From: Harmonia axyridis
Lineage: Eukaryota; Arthropoda; Insecta; Coleoptera; Coccinellidae
NCBI RefSeq assembly: GCF_914767665.1
Contig: NC_059507.1
Span: 12,648,001-12,712,000 of the forward strand
Length of the DNA stretch: 64,000 nt
Direction: 5' to 3'
Of this stretch, positions 33,301 to 44,874 are shown one piece after another. A program made the position numbers and the translations under genes. Positions within the stretch are counted from its first letter, which is position 1. Every line of letters begins with the position of its first letter. The notes under the pieces are model-generated. The model saw only the letters and a program-made list of their open reading frames with translations. It had not been told where the DNA came from and made no database searches.

Positions 33301-34262
33301 TATACTGTGCCCGTAAAGTATGGAACAAATTCATTTTTTGGTAAATAGACAATTTAGAGAAATAATCCTGAAACACGTCGATTTTTGATTTTAATTAACC
33401 GTATTTCAAAATGATAATCTAATATACAGGGTGAATTACTTTCGAGTAATGACGTCACCGTCATTTTTTTAAATGGAACACCCTCATTTCGTCTCAATTT
33501 TCCGATTACTCTAGCTGAGCTGATTCCAAAATGTATCACATGTTGATTCCAATTGGTACAGGGTGGACAAAAATACAATAGTTTTGTGTGTGCTCATAAA
33601 GTAACGCGTAACATTCTTTATTAGTTAAATTAACAATATTATCGAAAATACTTATTGTCCAGCGGCAATTGGTTTGAATGTAACACCCTGTAGTTTGTTA
33701 CATTTTTAGATTAATAAAAATGTATAAAAATAAGAAATGATTTCTTTCATATTCTGCTAGACCACGAGTACCAAACATGTTTGGTACTCGTGGTCTAGCA
33801 GAATATGAAAGAAATCATTTCTTATTTTTATACATTTTTATTAATCTAAAAATGTAACAAACTATAGGGTGTTACATTCAAACCAATTGCCGCTAGACAA
33901 TAAGTATTTTCGATAATATTGTTAATTTAACTAGTAAAGAATGTTACGCGTTACTCAATGAGCACACACAAAACTATTGTATTTTTGTCCACCCTGTACC
34001 AATTTGAATCACATGTGATACATTTTTGGAATCAGCTCAGCTAGAGTAATCAGAAAATTGAGACAAAATGGGGGTTTTCCATTTAAAAAACATGACGGTG
34101 ACGTATTTACTCGAAAGTAATTCATCCTGTATAATTTATTATTATATATTATATTAAAATACGGTAAATTAAAATAAAAAATCGACGTGTTTCAAGATTA
34201 TTTCTTAAAATGGTCTGTTTAGCTGAACATTAATTTGTTCCATACTTTACGGACACAGTGTA
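33301..34262. repeat. 0.96 kb near-perfect palindrome made of nested inverted repeats
   Basis: The whole segment folds on a centre between 33777 and 33778 (ACCAAACATGTTTGGT). Outer ends are CTGTGCCCGTAAAGTATGGA / TCCATACTTTACGGACACAG with TA borders. Inside lie concentric pairs: TACAGGGTGAATTACTTTCG (33425) with its complement ending 34131, TACAGGGTGGACAAAAATAC (33557) with its complement ending about 33999, and AACACCCTGTAG (about 33690) with CTATAGGGTGTT (about 33865). The innermost roughly 95 bp on each side are almost without mismatch; the outer arms differ at a few per cent of positions. No coding sequence. Confidence 0.9.
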
Positions 34263-35505
34263 TACAGTTCTGTGCTAGGTTCTGTGTCTTCAAGGGCTCA
34301 ATTGGCGTAATAATGAACGAGCCATCAAGGCTCTCAACTTTACGTCAGTGCTTTTCTCATTTTTTTTTTTGAGATCACTCACTTCATCAGTGGAATAACA
34401 AGTTTGTAAAGTTCAGAATCGACCTTTTTAGAATATATTTCCCTTCTTGACTTGTCGTTAACGTTTTTTCAAGTGAAATGAGTTAAACTTCTATTTTAAA
34501 TTATGGTTATGTGTTTCGGGACAACCGAAACTCAGTGAAACCAGTAAAAGAGGTGAAAATAGAATTTAATTCACTGCCGAAAAAGCACCCCAGTAACTCA
34601 AAAAAATCGAAAACAAAAGTAGGTGTTTACAGGAACCCCATGAGTTATGTGGCCCGATCTATGAGCTTATTTTTGTCGTACTCTAAGCTCTCTACACGTC
34701 TATTAACAGGGACATATTCATATTTCGTTATTTATGTGTCTTTTTCGACCTCTCTTAAAATCCTAGAACAGCTGGAGTTGTCACTGTGTATTAAATTTGC
34801 TGTTTTATGGACTATTAGAAAAAATACAGGCGACTGTTGTGAAATATTGTTGTGATATAAAGAAGCCTCATTTCGTGACATAAAAAATATGTCGAATAGA
34901 GTTCTATGTAGTTTAAATCTGAATAGCTATTCAAGATAACAATAATTATAATAGAATTTACGGCAATACTCCTTCTCGAAATTATTATAATATATATTCA
35001 CCATCAATGATTACATGGTTTGTCAAAATGATTGATTAATTGAAAAATTAAAACATTAAAATGCTAGTAAGGAGTAAAATTTTTCACCAATATCTGAAGT
35101 ATTATATTTTTGTTATTCTGGCAAGTATTTATTATGTTTTCGTATTCCATCGTGATGAAAATGGTTAAATTTGACTTTGTTTAATTGTAGAGATGGAGAC
35201 ATCAGTAATTTGGAATAAAAACATATATAGCTACAAAGAAACATGAAAATCATGATGACATGTATCATGTTGGAAAAGAGATTCGTAAGTTGACAAGTTG
35301 TGAATCTTTTATGATTTCTGAAAGAGACATTACAAGTTAGCCAATCTGTACTTTAGTGCTAGGAAACATAAAACGTAATAAGTATAGTTGAGGAACTACG
35401 TGATGCAGAATCTTGGTCAGCCTAATAGCGACAGAAGAAATATTTTATTGGATGAATTGAGATGAGCTTGAAAGTGAATTATGTGGAGTATTAACGGAAA
35501 ATATC
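34263..35505. other. AT-rich sequence, nothing recognised
   Basis: A 114-residue frame at 34511-34855 has no recognisable family. No terminal repeats found. Confidence 0.35.
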
Positions 35506-36759
35506 TAGGTGTATAACTTTGTTTCCGCCGTTTTGCAATAGATGGCTGAAGCGGTAAGTGATAGTCGAAATAAATAAATCGTAGATGTCATACAATAAGC
35601 TAGATATTTGAAAACATAACGCTATCGAAATATTAGTCGATTTGTGTCTGCATTATAAAGTTATTCTTGATTAAACATGTCAGCTTACTGCCAAATTCTC
35701 GTCATTTGTGGGAGGTTTTGATTTTCTGCTTTAATATGGAGAAATCTGCGACTGAGGCTCACCGAATGCTCTCCATTACCTATGGTGACGCCGCTATTAG
35801 TTGAAGAACATGCCGAGGGTGGTTTTAAGGCTCCAAGAACGGGGATTTTGACGTCGAAGACAAGCATAGCGGTGGAAGAGAGAAGGTTTTCGAAGATGCA
35901 GAATTGGAGGCATAACTTGATCAATACTCGTGTCAAACGCAACAAGAATTGGCAGGATCATTAGGAGTGATGCACCAAGCCAGTTCAAAACTCCTGAAAG
36001 CCATGGGAATGATTCAGAAACAAGGAAATTGGGTGGCGTACGAGTTGAAGCCGAGAGATGTTCAACGGAGTTTGTTTGCTTGTGAACAGCTGCTTGCAAG
36101 TAAAACACGGAAGGGTTTTCTGCGAACCAATGTGACTGAAGACAAGAAATGGGGTCATTACGATAATCTCAAGCACAGAAAATCATAGGGATATTCCGGC
36201 CATGCTTCCAAGTTGACGGCCAAACCGAATATCCACGGTTCCGAGGTCATGCTCAGTGTTTGGTGGGACCAGCCCGGTGTAGTGTATTATGAGTTATTAA
36301 AACCGACTGAAACAATCATAATGCGTTTAAGCAGAGCATTGAAAGAAAAACGGCCACAACACAACGAGAGACATGATAAAGTGATTTAACAGCATGACAA
36401 TGCTCGAACCCATGTTGCGAAAGTTGTCAAGACATACTTGGAAACGTTGAAATGGGGAGTCCTACCCCACCCGCCGTTTTCTTCGGAGGATGCTTCCTCG
36501 GACTATCACTCGTTTTGATCAACAGAATACGGCCTGGCTGACAAGCACTTCCGGTATTATGGAGAAGTAAAAAATTGGATCGATTCATGGATCGCTTCAA
36601 AAGATGACCAGTTTTTTCAACGAGGGATTCATACGCTGCCCAAAAGATGGGAGAAAGTAGTGGCCAGCGATGGACAATACTTCGTAAATGTATAACCAGT
36701 TTTTTACAATAAAGCCTCGAATTTTGGAAAAAAACGGCGAAAACAAAGTTGTACGCCTA
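35506..36759 (+). mobile_element. mariner element A, full length (about 1.25 kb)
   Basis: Inverted ends TAGGTGTATAACTTTGTTTCCGCC (35506) and GGCGAAAACAAAGTTGTACGCCTA (ending 36759), each including the TA. Length is that of a complete mariner. The same ends appear in the copy at 56232 and in part at 38600. The plus strand holds a decayed transposase. Confidence 0.88.
35677..36695 (+). pseudogene. mariner transposase pseudogene A
   Basis: SETMAR-like mariner transposase (about 340 residues when intact). Recognisable in order: ILVICG/ SSFVGGF start region, EAHRMLS, the RHxGGREKVFEDAELE block, LAGSLGVMHQASSKLLKAMG (helix-turn-helix), IQKQGNWVAYELKPRDVQRS, VTEDKKWGHYDN (first catalytic D), PNIHGSEVMLSVWWDQPG, QHDNARTHVAKVVKTYLETL (second D), SDYH (third D), WIDSWIASKDDQFFQRGIHT and the terminal VASDGQYF. 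At least one early frameshift (before 35720), a stop after KHRKS at 36186 and a stop before QHDN at 36390 inactivate it. All three acidic positions are still readable. Confidence 0.88.
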
Positions 36760-37555
36760 TGTAAGGAAGTAGACTAGATACCGAACCTGGTAGGTACCTA
36801 ATATTCCACAATATTTTCAATTTATCAAGGAGCTGAAAAAGTATCTTATCGTATAACATTTGAAAAAATGTCTTTAGGTTAGTATTCAAATTTGTATTTT
36901 TAAGTAGTAACTAAATACTTAAAGTCATTTCAGACACTCCATTGTCGAGGAATATTTTTCGTCCGACATCGAAGGCACCTTGCCGAAGACCAGGCGTGCA
37001 CCGCCTCTGGGAGCCATACCTCAAGATAGAGATACAGCAGAGCCTACTTGGCTACCGAATAAATACTACATTGATACAATCACAGGGCCTGAACATGCCC
37101 CGATAGAACAGAAACGCGCTCCAGTGCACTGCGTGCATTTGTGCACAACGCAGATCTCGATCTGCCCGGCTATCGCACGTTCTTTTTCTCATTAACACAG
37201 GACCGAAAGGTCGCCAGCGATGTCCAGATCGACCGATTGGCCGCAAAGGAGCTGCTACCTCGATTTTTATCGCGAATGGAATGACTTTGTTAAAGGATGC
37301 AGGAAAATTGGTTGGCGGTAAGTCGGGTCGATCGGCATGCTGCATAGGCGGCCAAGAGGGATATTATTGTTCGGTCTGTAGTCGATATTTATGAGGTTAG
37401 AATCATTCTATTGGGGGTGATTTTCATATTTGATTTTTTTAATGTTGGTTTCTCGAACATATCGCTCGTATCCTCATGATGTCTGTATTTTCGAATTTTT
37501 AGCCGGGAATGGCCTCAAACCATAAAGTTCGACTCACTAGTGATAGATAGTAATT
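36760..37555. other. Unique sequence between mariner A and B
   Basis: 36960-37380 is GC-balanced and repeat-free, with overlapping frames on both strands (36980-37195, 37052-37345) but no recognisable domain. The rest is AT-rich. Confidence 0.35.
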
Positions 37556-38633
37556 CGTTTTTTTCCGAAATTCGAGGCTTTATTGTGAAAAACTGGTTTT
37601 ACCATTGATGATTCAAATTATTGTCCTTCGCATGTCACTACTTTCTCCCATCTTTCGAGCATATATCCACAAATCGTTGCAATTGTTTACTTCTTCAAAG
37701 GACCGGAAGTGCTGGTTAGACAGGTCGTGTGCCATTGATCGAAACAAGTGATAGTCCGAGGGAACTACGTCTGGAGAATACGGCGGGTGGGGTAGGACTT
37801 CCCATTTCAACGTTTCCAAGTATGTCTTGACCACTTCCGCCACATGGGGTCGAGCATTGTCATGCTGTAAAATCACTTTAACATGTCTCTCATTTGAATT
37901 GCGGCCGTTTGTCTTTCAATGACCGGCTCAAACGCATTAATTGTGTTGGATAACGATCGCCTGTGATTGTTTCAGTAGTTTTAACAACTCATAATACACT
38001 ACGACGAGCTGGCCCCTCCAAATACTGCGCATGGCCTTGAAATCGTCATAATTCGGTTTGGCCGTCGACGTAGAAACATGGCCGGGATATCTTCATGATT
38101 TTTTGCGCTTGAGATTATCGAAATGATCCCATTTTTTGTCTCTAGTCACAATGCGATGCAGAAATCCCTTCTCTCTTTGTTCATAAGCAAACAAACGCCG
38201 TTCAACATCTCTCGGCTTCAATTTCTTTGTTTCTGAATTATTTCCATGACTGTCTTGTTCCGTTTGATACGAGTCTTGATCTCCAATTCTGCATCTTCGA
38301 CAACCTACTCTCTTCCACCGCCATGCTGGTCTTCGACTTCAAAATCACCGTTCTTAAAGCGTTGAAATAACCCTTGGCACGTTTTTTTCACTAATAGCGG
38401 CCTCACCATAGGTAATTGAGAGCATTTTGTGAGCCTCAAATGACAAGAACTTGGCCCGTAAGCTGTTTAATCGGGAAATACTTTATGATGCAGACACAAA
38501 TGAACTTATATTTCGATGGCGTTATGTTAACAAATACCGAAGCCTATTGTATGACATCTATGATCTTTTTATTTCAACTACCAACTACCGCTACAGCCAT
38601 CTATTGCAAAACGGCGGAATCAAAGTTGTGCCA
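37556..38633 (-). mobile_element. mariner element B, same family as A, left end truncated
   Basis: The right end GCCATCTATTGCAAAACGGCGGAATCAAAGTTGTGCC is the inverted 5' terminus of the A family. The left end stops at TTTTCCGAAATTCGAGGCTT, lacking the last 25 or so bases (GCGAAAACAAAGTTGTACGCCTA equivalent). It lies in opposite orientation to A, about 0.8 kb away. Confidence 0.82.
37613..38440 (-). pseudogene. mariner transposase pseudogene B
   Basis: The C-terminal third is an open 87-residue frame with ILQHDNARPHVAEVVKTYLE, TLKWEVLPHPPYSPDVVPSD and YHLFRSMAHDLSNQHFRSFE, so the second and third catalytic aspartates and their 34-residue spacing are intact. The N-terminal two thirds (38440 to 37880) are recognisable only in shifted pieces: ELKPRDVERRLFAYEQ, TRDKKWDHFDNLKRKKS and the helix-turn-helix. 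The RCFR..C-terminal WIASKDDQFF part is deleted or scrambled (YARKMGESS). Several indels; non-functional. Confidence 0.82.
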
Positions 38634-38710
38634 GTAATATTTATCCTTTTAACAGACTTACACTAGTAAATCGAATTGTTCAGCGTTAAGCTATTCATGA
38701 TAAATTGCTA

Positions 38711-39190
38711 AACCTTACTGAATAGAAATGTCAACACACAATTCTCAATTGTCAAACTATAGACATTGAAACAACCAAGGAAAGTTCTAATGCAGCTTGA
38801 AGAGTGCTAATGCAGCTTGAAAAACACCCGTTAAAATCGTCCTTATAAGTTGCATCAACATTTTTGTCCTACAGTTCGCATGCAACCAACAACCTCTTCT
38901 TCTTGAGAGACAGGTGAAGTATTAAATGTAAATTCAGATGCTGATCGGAACTACTTAAAACCCTACTGAACAGAAATGTCAACACAGTTCCACATTCTCA
39001 ATTGTCAAACCATAGAAAACGAAACGACCATCGAAAGTTCTAATGAAGCTAAAAAAAAACCCTTATAATTGTGCTTTTAAGTAGCATCAACAATCTTCTC
39101 CTACAGCTCAAACGCAACCAACAAACGGTTCTACTTGTGAAGCATCGAAAAAAATTCAGATGCAGTTCGGAACTACTCAATCAACGATCC
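38711..39190. repeat. Tandem duplication, two units about 248 bp apart
   Basis: ACTGAATAGAAATGTCAACACA at 38717 recurs as ACTGAACAGAAATGTCAACACA at 38965. Later landmarks follow in both units: CTCAATTGTCAAAC, GAAAGTTCTAATG, AGCATCAACA and ACGCAACCAACAA. Divergence is appreciable, so the duplication is old. Unit 1 also has an inner repeat of CTAATGCAGCTTGAA. The left edge (GATAAATTGCTAAACC) resembles the 5' leader of the mariner-like copies at 28302, so the unit may derive from an element end. Confidence 0.65.
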
Positions 39191-40253
39191 CCATATAACC
39201 TCTCCAAGATAAACACATCCGTTTTTCCAAAACCGCGGTATTACCAGAAACGCCTGATCTCAACGGACGCAACAAAGGCGACAGTGTCTCCCAACAAAAC
39301 TACACCGCTCGACATCCGGTCCTTTCAATAATAGAGCCGATATTGTCCCCGCCTGTCAGCGTGCATCACAAATAACTAATAAACCAAAAATACCCCCGCG
39401 ACATCTAGAACGGATTCAAGCATCAGATGAATGGTGCTCGGAGAGAGGAGACGACGAATAACAAAAAAAAAAGTGGTGCAGAAATTTAGAATGAACGGAC
39501 GCGCGTCGTCCAACGGAGTTCATTCATTTCTGAAAACTGAACCGTTGCCAGCACGATTTTTCAGCAAAACAAGAGACGATTAGAGGAGGTTGGAATGCGG
39601 CGAGCAGAAATAGCCTTCGTGTGTTGGATTTCTTCGCCCACAAGGCAGGAAAGTGCTTTTAATTATGTTGGATAATGTATAATGTGCTTGTATTAAGACC
39701 GCACATGTAATTTATTATGTCTTTGTGCCGGGTGAAGGTGTCATTGTTTATCTTTCAATCTTCTCTTTCTGTTGATACGTCGGGAATGCTATTTTGAGGC
39801 ATCTCCATCGGAGGTTTACATTTGTTCCTTGTTTCAGTTAGGTTTTGAAGGAGTTCGGGTATGGGCACCTTTACTTACTATTGACCTTTAGACGAGATTT
39901 TAGTTTTATCGCGAATGGAATCGAAACAAGTTGATTAGTTTTAGAATAATTTGGAAATATGATAGGGTAGCTACTATTGACCGAAGTAATAACGAATTCC
40001 TGCAAACATGGATCTTATCACTTTCGAGTCACATGTTGATGAATTTGGAAAAATTAACTCGAATTGAATATTAGGTGTAGTAAAAAAATTCATTATTCTT
40101 CTAATAGATGACTTCAGTTATCTGTATCTCGCATTGTAAATGGCCGATCGGATTCCTCTGGATGGCGTTAGAAGGAAGAGATTTCGTACTACAGAAAATT
40201 GTCCCACAGTTTTGTGATAAGTTGATCCAATTTTGTTTGAGCGCACGTCAAAA
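39191..40253. other. Unique sequence, no gene recognised
   Basis: 39330-39800 is GC-balanced and repeat-free. The remainder is AT-rich. The frame at 40108-40341 overlaps the start of the next pseudogene in another frame. Confidence 0.35.
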
Positions 40254-41165
40254 ATGGACATTACCAAAGGAAAAATATTATATATTTCAGAGTTTTTCTT
40301 CGATAAATAAGAAAATGCAAGGCATGAGAATGAAAATGTAAATACTATCTATGGTGCAGATACTGTAACAGCCAATCACGTGCAGTTTTGATTACGCCGA
40401 TTCCGTTCCGGTAATTTCGATCACAAAGATGCGCCACGCACTGGAAGACCAAATGTCGATAAAACATGGACATTGTCCACTCTGATCGTCATATAAGCAC
40501 TGTTTCAATTGCCCAAGAGTTGAAGATTGCACAAAAATCCGTTAGGAATCATTTCCATAAGGCAGGTCCCAAGAAGAAGCTCGATGTATGGGTACACACG
40601 AGTTAACGCAAAAAAAACCTCATGGACCGAATTTCCCTCTACGAATCTCCGCTGAATCGCAAAAAAATCGACCTATTTTTGAAGTGGTTGGTGGCTGGTG
40701 ATGAAGAATGGATCACTCACGACAACGTCAAGCGAAAACTGTCAAGGTCGCAATGCGGTGAGCCAGCGGGAACGGTAGCCAAGCTAGGATTGACGCCCAG
40801 GATGATGTGTGTTTGGTGGGATTGGCAGGGAATTATTTACTTTGAGCTGCTCTCCTATGGCACATCTGTTAACTCGATACTGTACTGTCAACAACTTGAC
40901 CTTCTGAAGGAAGTAATCGCCAAGAAGCGTCCAGCTTTGTTCAATAGGAGAGGATTGTATTCCATCAGGACTAAGTCAGCCCACACACATCGATAGTGAC
41001 TTGCCAGAAGGAAGGGCAAGCTTGGTTGGGAGGTTCTTATGTTCACTTTATAGTCCGGACCTGCCACCAAGTGATTATTATCTGATCCAGTCTATGGCGA
41101 GCAATTTTACTGGTGAAAAATTCTTTTAAACAGAGGCTTGTGAAAATCGACTGTCGACCTATAAT
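40254..41165 (+). pseudogene. mariner transposase pseudogene D, a different lineage
   Basis: Starts MDITKGKILYISEFFFDK, continues NTIYGADTVTANHVQF, LRRFRSGNFDHKDAPRTGRP (helix-turn-helix linker), a SIAQELKI-like block, KKKLDVWV, then an open 124-residue frame (40622-40996) with LVAGDEEWITHDNVKRKLSR (first catalytic D), AKLGLTPRMMCVWWDWQGII, YFELLSYGTSVNSILYCQQL and KKRPALFNRRG. The second block (HQDNARPHTS) is frameshifted to QD..SAHTHR. SPDLPPSDYYLIQSMA near 41060 retains the third D. The C-terminal 60 or so residues are missing. Terminal repeats were not identified. Sequence differs clearly from copies A-C, so this is a separate mariner subfamily. Confidence 0.82.
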
Positions 41166-42440
41166 TCTCAAGATCACTTGAGTAGAAACAGTTTGATAAG
41201 GTCTCCATCTTCTGTCACTACATGGACTAAAAGTAATATGAAATTCTTGAACTCATATTTAATCGTTGAGCTTGTGTAGTGAATTTTGTTGAAGATATCA
41301 AGAAAGAGAGAAATCCTTCCTGAGTGCTCATCTATGGTTTTTATATCATTTTATAGAAAGTACTTCATGGATAAACTCAGAATTGCTTTTCTAAATCTGA
41401 CGCAGTAACTCGCAATTCATTCAAGAAATAAGAGAATGAGAGCAGAAATAGATTGTCTTAATATACTCTTTGAGTTGAGGAGCTCACAACTAGTTTTGTT
41501 CAAACTTTTTTAACTGATGATCAAAATTTCATCTAAGTATTGAATATTGAAGACTTGTCGTGCCTTTTATGTAAATTAACAAATATCGTTTTAAGAGTGG
41601 TTGTTAGAGAACTCATTGCCATCGAAAGCATTAAACCTAAAGGCAACACACATGATGTGATCGTAACGCACTGAAATATTCAACTTCCGAAATCATCATA
41701 AAATAGCCGAATTTTTGCGTCTCTGACGTAAAAGCCCACCTCAGTCCATTAAAACGTTCTTTCGTCCTGATATAATTTAATATTTTCCATTACGAGTCTC
41801 GAAATTATGGCGGGACCAGTCCAAGCAAATGATAACAAGTGGACATCAGCAAAGAGCAGACCACCGTTGAAAAGTATGTCATCCGTGTGTTGAAGCCGAC
41901 ATGTACGAAACTTCGTGGAAATAAACCGACGATGTGTGTTTTCTTTTTTCTCTGCGGCAAAAGCCGGAAGGAAAGAGGAATAACAACAACGCTCCAGTGC
42001 TAACGTGATCAGGAACGGATTCGGAAAAATATGGGCAGCAGAAATCTTCATCATAACAAGTTTTGAAGAAAATTTTAAAATTCAAGGGAAGCAGATAATG
42101 AGTACCAATTAATGATTTTCATTGCTACATTCAAAGTGTTCATTGAAATGATTGAATATCTTGTAGAATATCTAACTTGTCTAATTGCTGAATTTCTGTT
42201 GATACACTGTTATCGTCAAAGTTGCTTATAATAGCCTTGTAATTTATGTAGTTTATGTAGTGTATGTGTAGTTATGTCGGACTGCCCTATTGAGAATTAT
42301 GTTAATGTAAATGCAATACTGCATATACATATACTGCCACCATATGTGTGAAGCATCAATTATTTCTTATCGATTTTAAATGTCTATTATAGCTTCGTGA
42401 GAGAAAAAACTAAACATAGATCATTTTAAAACCACATATA
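41166..42440. other. AT-rich sequence, nothing recognised
   Basis: About 1.3 kb with overlapping antisense frames (41749-42085) of no recognisable family. Confidence 0.4.
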
Positions 42441-42649
42441 TAACTAAAAGCAGAAATATACTACAGTCGACGCAACGCAACGCTGGCTGTACCCGATCGA
42501 CGCGTGCTTTGGTCTTGTGCATACATGTAAAATCCCAGTCGACGCGTCAATTCACTTTTGTGAGCATACCAGTTCGACTCGCGGTACAGAGTGAAAATAA
42601 TAATAATTATATAAATTATTCAAATTAATACAATTACGCAATAATTAAA
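42441..42649. other. Leader of the Harbinger-like frame, GC-richer
   Basis: A stretch containing GTCGACGCAACGCAACGC and GTCGACGCGTC repeats, unusual in this AT-rich context, directly upstream of the 42650 frame. It could be the terminal or subterminal part of the element carrying that frame. No clear partner end was found. Confidence 0.3.
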
Positions 42650-42829
42650 ATGTACAGTAGTTCTTTTGATCAGTTTGATGAGGATTTAGAAGAAAGAACA
42701 CTAGCAGTGTTACTACAATGTCCCCACAGCAAATATTACGTACACGAAACCTTTCCAAATTCGGAAGAATATGGTGAATACCAAACTCTTGTCGAATTAT
42801 TACGGAAAACAAAATTGCCGACGATATAG
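42650..42829 (+). pseudogene. Possible Harbinger nuclease N-terminal fragment
   Basis: A 59-residue frame from MYSSSFDQFDEDLEERTLAV to KTKLPTI. The part KYYVHETFPNSEEYGEYQTL, then VELLRK, resembles the R-x-W/Y-VHPxxxxRxxxGEYHxLVxEL segment near the N-terminus of PIF/Harbinger DDE nucleases. The catalytic region is absent: the sequence ends at once after LLRK. If the assignment is right this is the start of an internally deleted element. The similarity is short. Confidence 0.4.
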
Positions 42830-44874
42830 GGAAACCAGTTCTCTAGATTTTCGTGCGTAACGTCGGTCTGCTCCGCGCCAATCAGGTATGTTTTACAGAG
42901 AAAATATTTCCCAATCAGTATAAGGTAACAGTGTCTTTAGAAGACGAATAAAGCCCCGGGAGTGCACTCTTGGTGGCCCCTATTTCATCTTATCTCCATC
43001 AAGTGAAGAACTAATAATCTTTTTCATTTTAATATACTATGACTCCAGACGTTTTTTCTTCCCGAAAAACTGAAACATACGAGTATAAATTTCTGGAAAA
43101 GTTAAGCTTTATATTAATTATTCGTACGTCAATGGGATGGCGCCACACGCTATGCAATACTGAGTACAATGGTGTCGCCGGGAGTTCATTTGGCATAGTC
43201 AGCACACTCTGCTCCTTATCATCATTAAGGCTTTTCAGTGATCTCTACTTTGTACACTTCAACACGTCTGTAACGGAGTATGGAGACTCCCAATTGAAGG
43301 GACAGGCCAGTAGTAGTGCTTGGGTGATAGACCGAGGTCTCTTTAGGAAGAACATGCCAAAAAAATTGGCGGAGACAATCTAGCCACAGTAATGACTCTA
43401 GTTTGGGGCGAAAGGCAGCAACTAACGTTTCACAACGTTGTGACTGCTCACTGCTTCGTTCAAAGTTTCAGGCTAATGATCTACCACAAACAACCAGCAA
43501 GTGTAGTGCACAGGAATTCACAGCCAATCTCTGCTTTATATAGAACTTCCTCTCTGGGCTGTCGGGATCAAGAGAGTATGAGGTGACTGTTTGAACGCTT
43601 ATGAGATGGCGCTACAGTGTACATAATACCATGTAGAGTGGCATCATTTCGAATATATACCCAACCTTTAATTTGGCCAAGTTACCACGCTTATTTCAGC
43701 GGATATAAAGTCGTTTACATTTATGGTTTTGTAGCATGTTCAACACCATATATAAGTCTCTCCGTGATTGATACTGTCATCATAAACCGCTTAATTGATA
43801 TTTTTATAATTTTCTATAGTGATAAGATCTTTATAAATCATTGCCGAGCGTGTAGCCTCTATGCCGGACACAATACGGGCCGGCTCGAATTTTGGGCAGC
43901 ATCTGATTCGTCCCTGGACCCACATAGGCCATAGTCGAAATGAACATCCGCGTTTGATGTGAAAGGATCGACATTAATTCATAATGAACGGGCAGCTCCT
44001 CGCTCGCCACTTATATTTCCTTAATCCCTGGGAGTACAAACGGCCGCAGAGCACGATGAAAACCTAATGGTTATATCTCTTTATGTAGAGATCAAAGGCC
44101 ACCATGGCCTCTGTCCGTCCTTTTTTCCATCTCCATCTACGGCACCCCCCACCCCTCCTACGTAGCCATCAAGAATCACCGGACGCCCTCGGCGGAATTA
44201 ATATACCTACACGGTGGAGATTTCGGGCGGGTCAAAATTAGACCCATGGGGAAGCTCGGTTTCGACGACACCTTCGTTATTATGCGTTTTTTGTCTCGTG
44301 ACGAGTGGTGGCGGGATTAGGGGAATGTGATTAATTGTGGATCGGAGGTGATCTGGGATTCAAGAGGAATTCAGTTAGTATACAGATGGCCAGAAATTTT
44401 ATGCCACTTGTGGGTTTCGTACATATGTTTTCCTTCTCCAAAATTCTTATTGAGATTTATTTTCAGGTCTCTTATTGTCATTATGTGAAAATTCAGCACA
44501 GAGCTTGAAATTGCAAAATCCCTTGGTTTTGAATATTCTTCTTGAATTCACAAAATTTCGCACAAGGCTTAAAATGATTATTTTTTAAAAGCTGGTCAAA
44601 TCTCAACTATACATTTCGAACTGAGACTTTGACAAAACTAAATTGGGAATTAACAAATTCATATTGGAAATAATCAAATCCAAATTGGGATTGAACACAT
44701 ATGAATTTGGAATAATCAAATTCAATTTGGGACGACCCTTACTGCTTTTTAATTTGATTTTTTCTATGAAATTCACTCATCATTGTATGTCAAGAGGGAG
44801 TAGCAAATTAATCTAAATATACGAAAATATATTCCAAAAAAGGCTCTATATCAAAAAGATGAATGCATGGTATT
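42830..44874. other. 2 kb without recognised elements
   Basis: Plus-strand frames at 43039-43383 (114 residues), 43392-43586 and 43617-43934 have ordinary lengths and no recognisable domains. 43860-44360 is GC-balanced with a C-rich run (GGCACCCCCCACCCCTCC). No terminal repeats seen. Confidence 0.35.

Noticed and set aside
35797..36176. Minus-strand frames inside mariner A
   Set aside because: Shadows of the plus-strand transposase pseudogene.
43039..43383. 114-codon frame
   Set aside because: No recognisable domain, no flanking gene signals and composition like its surroundings.
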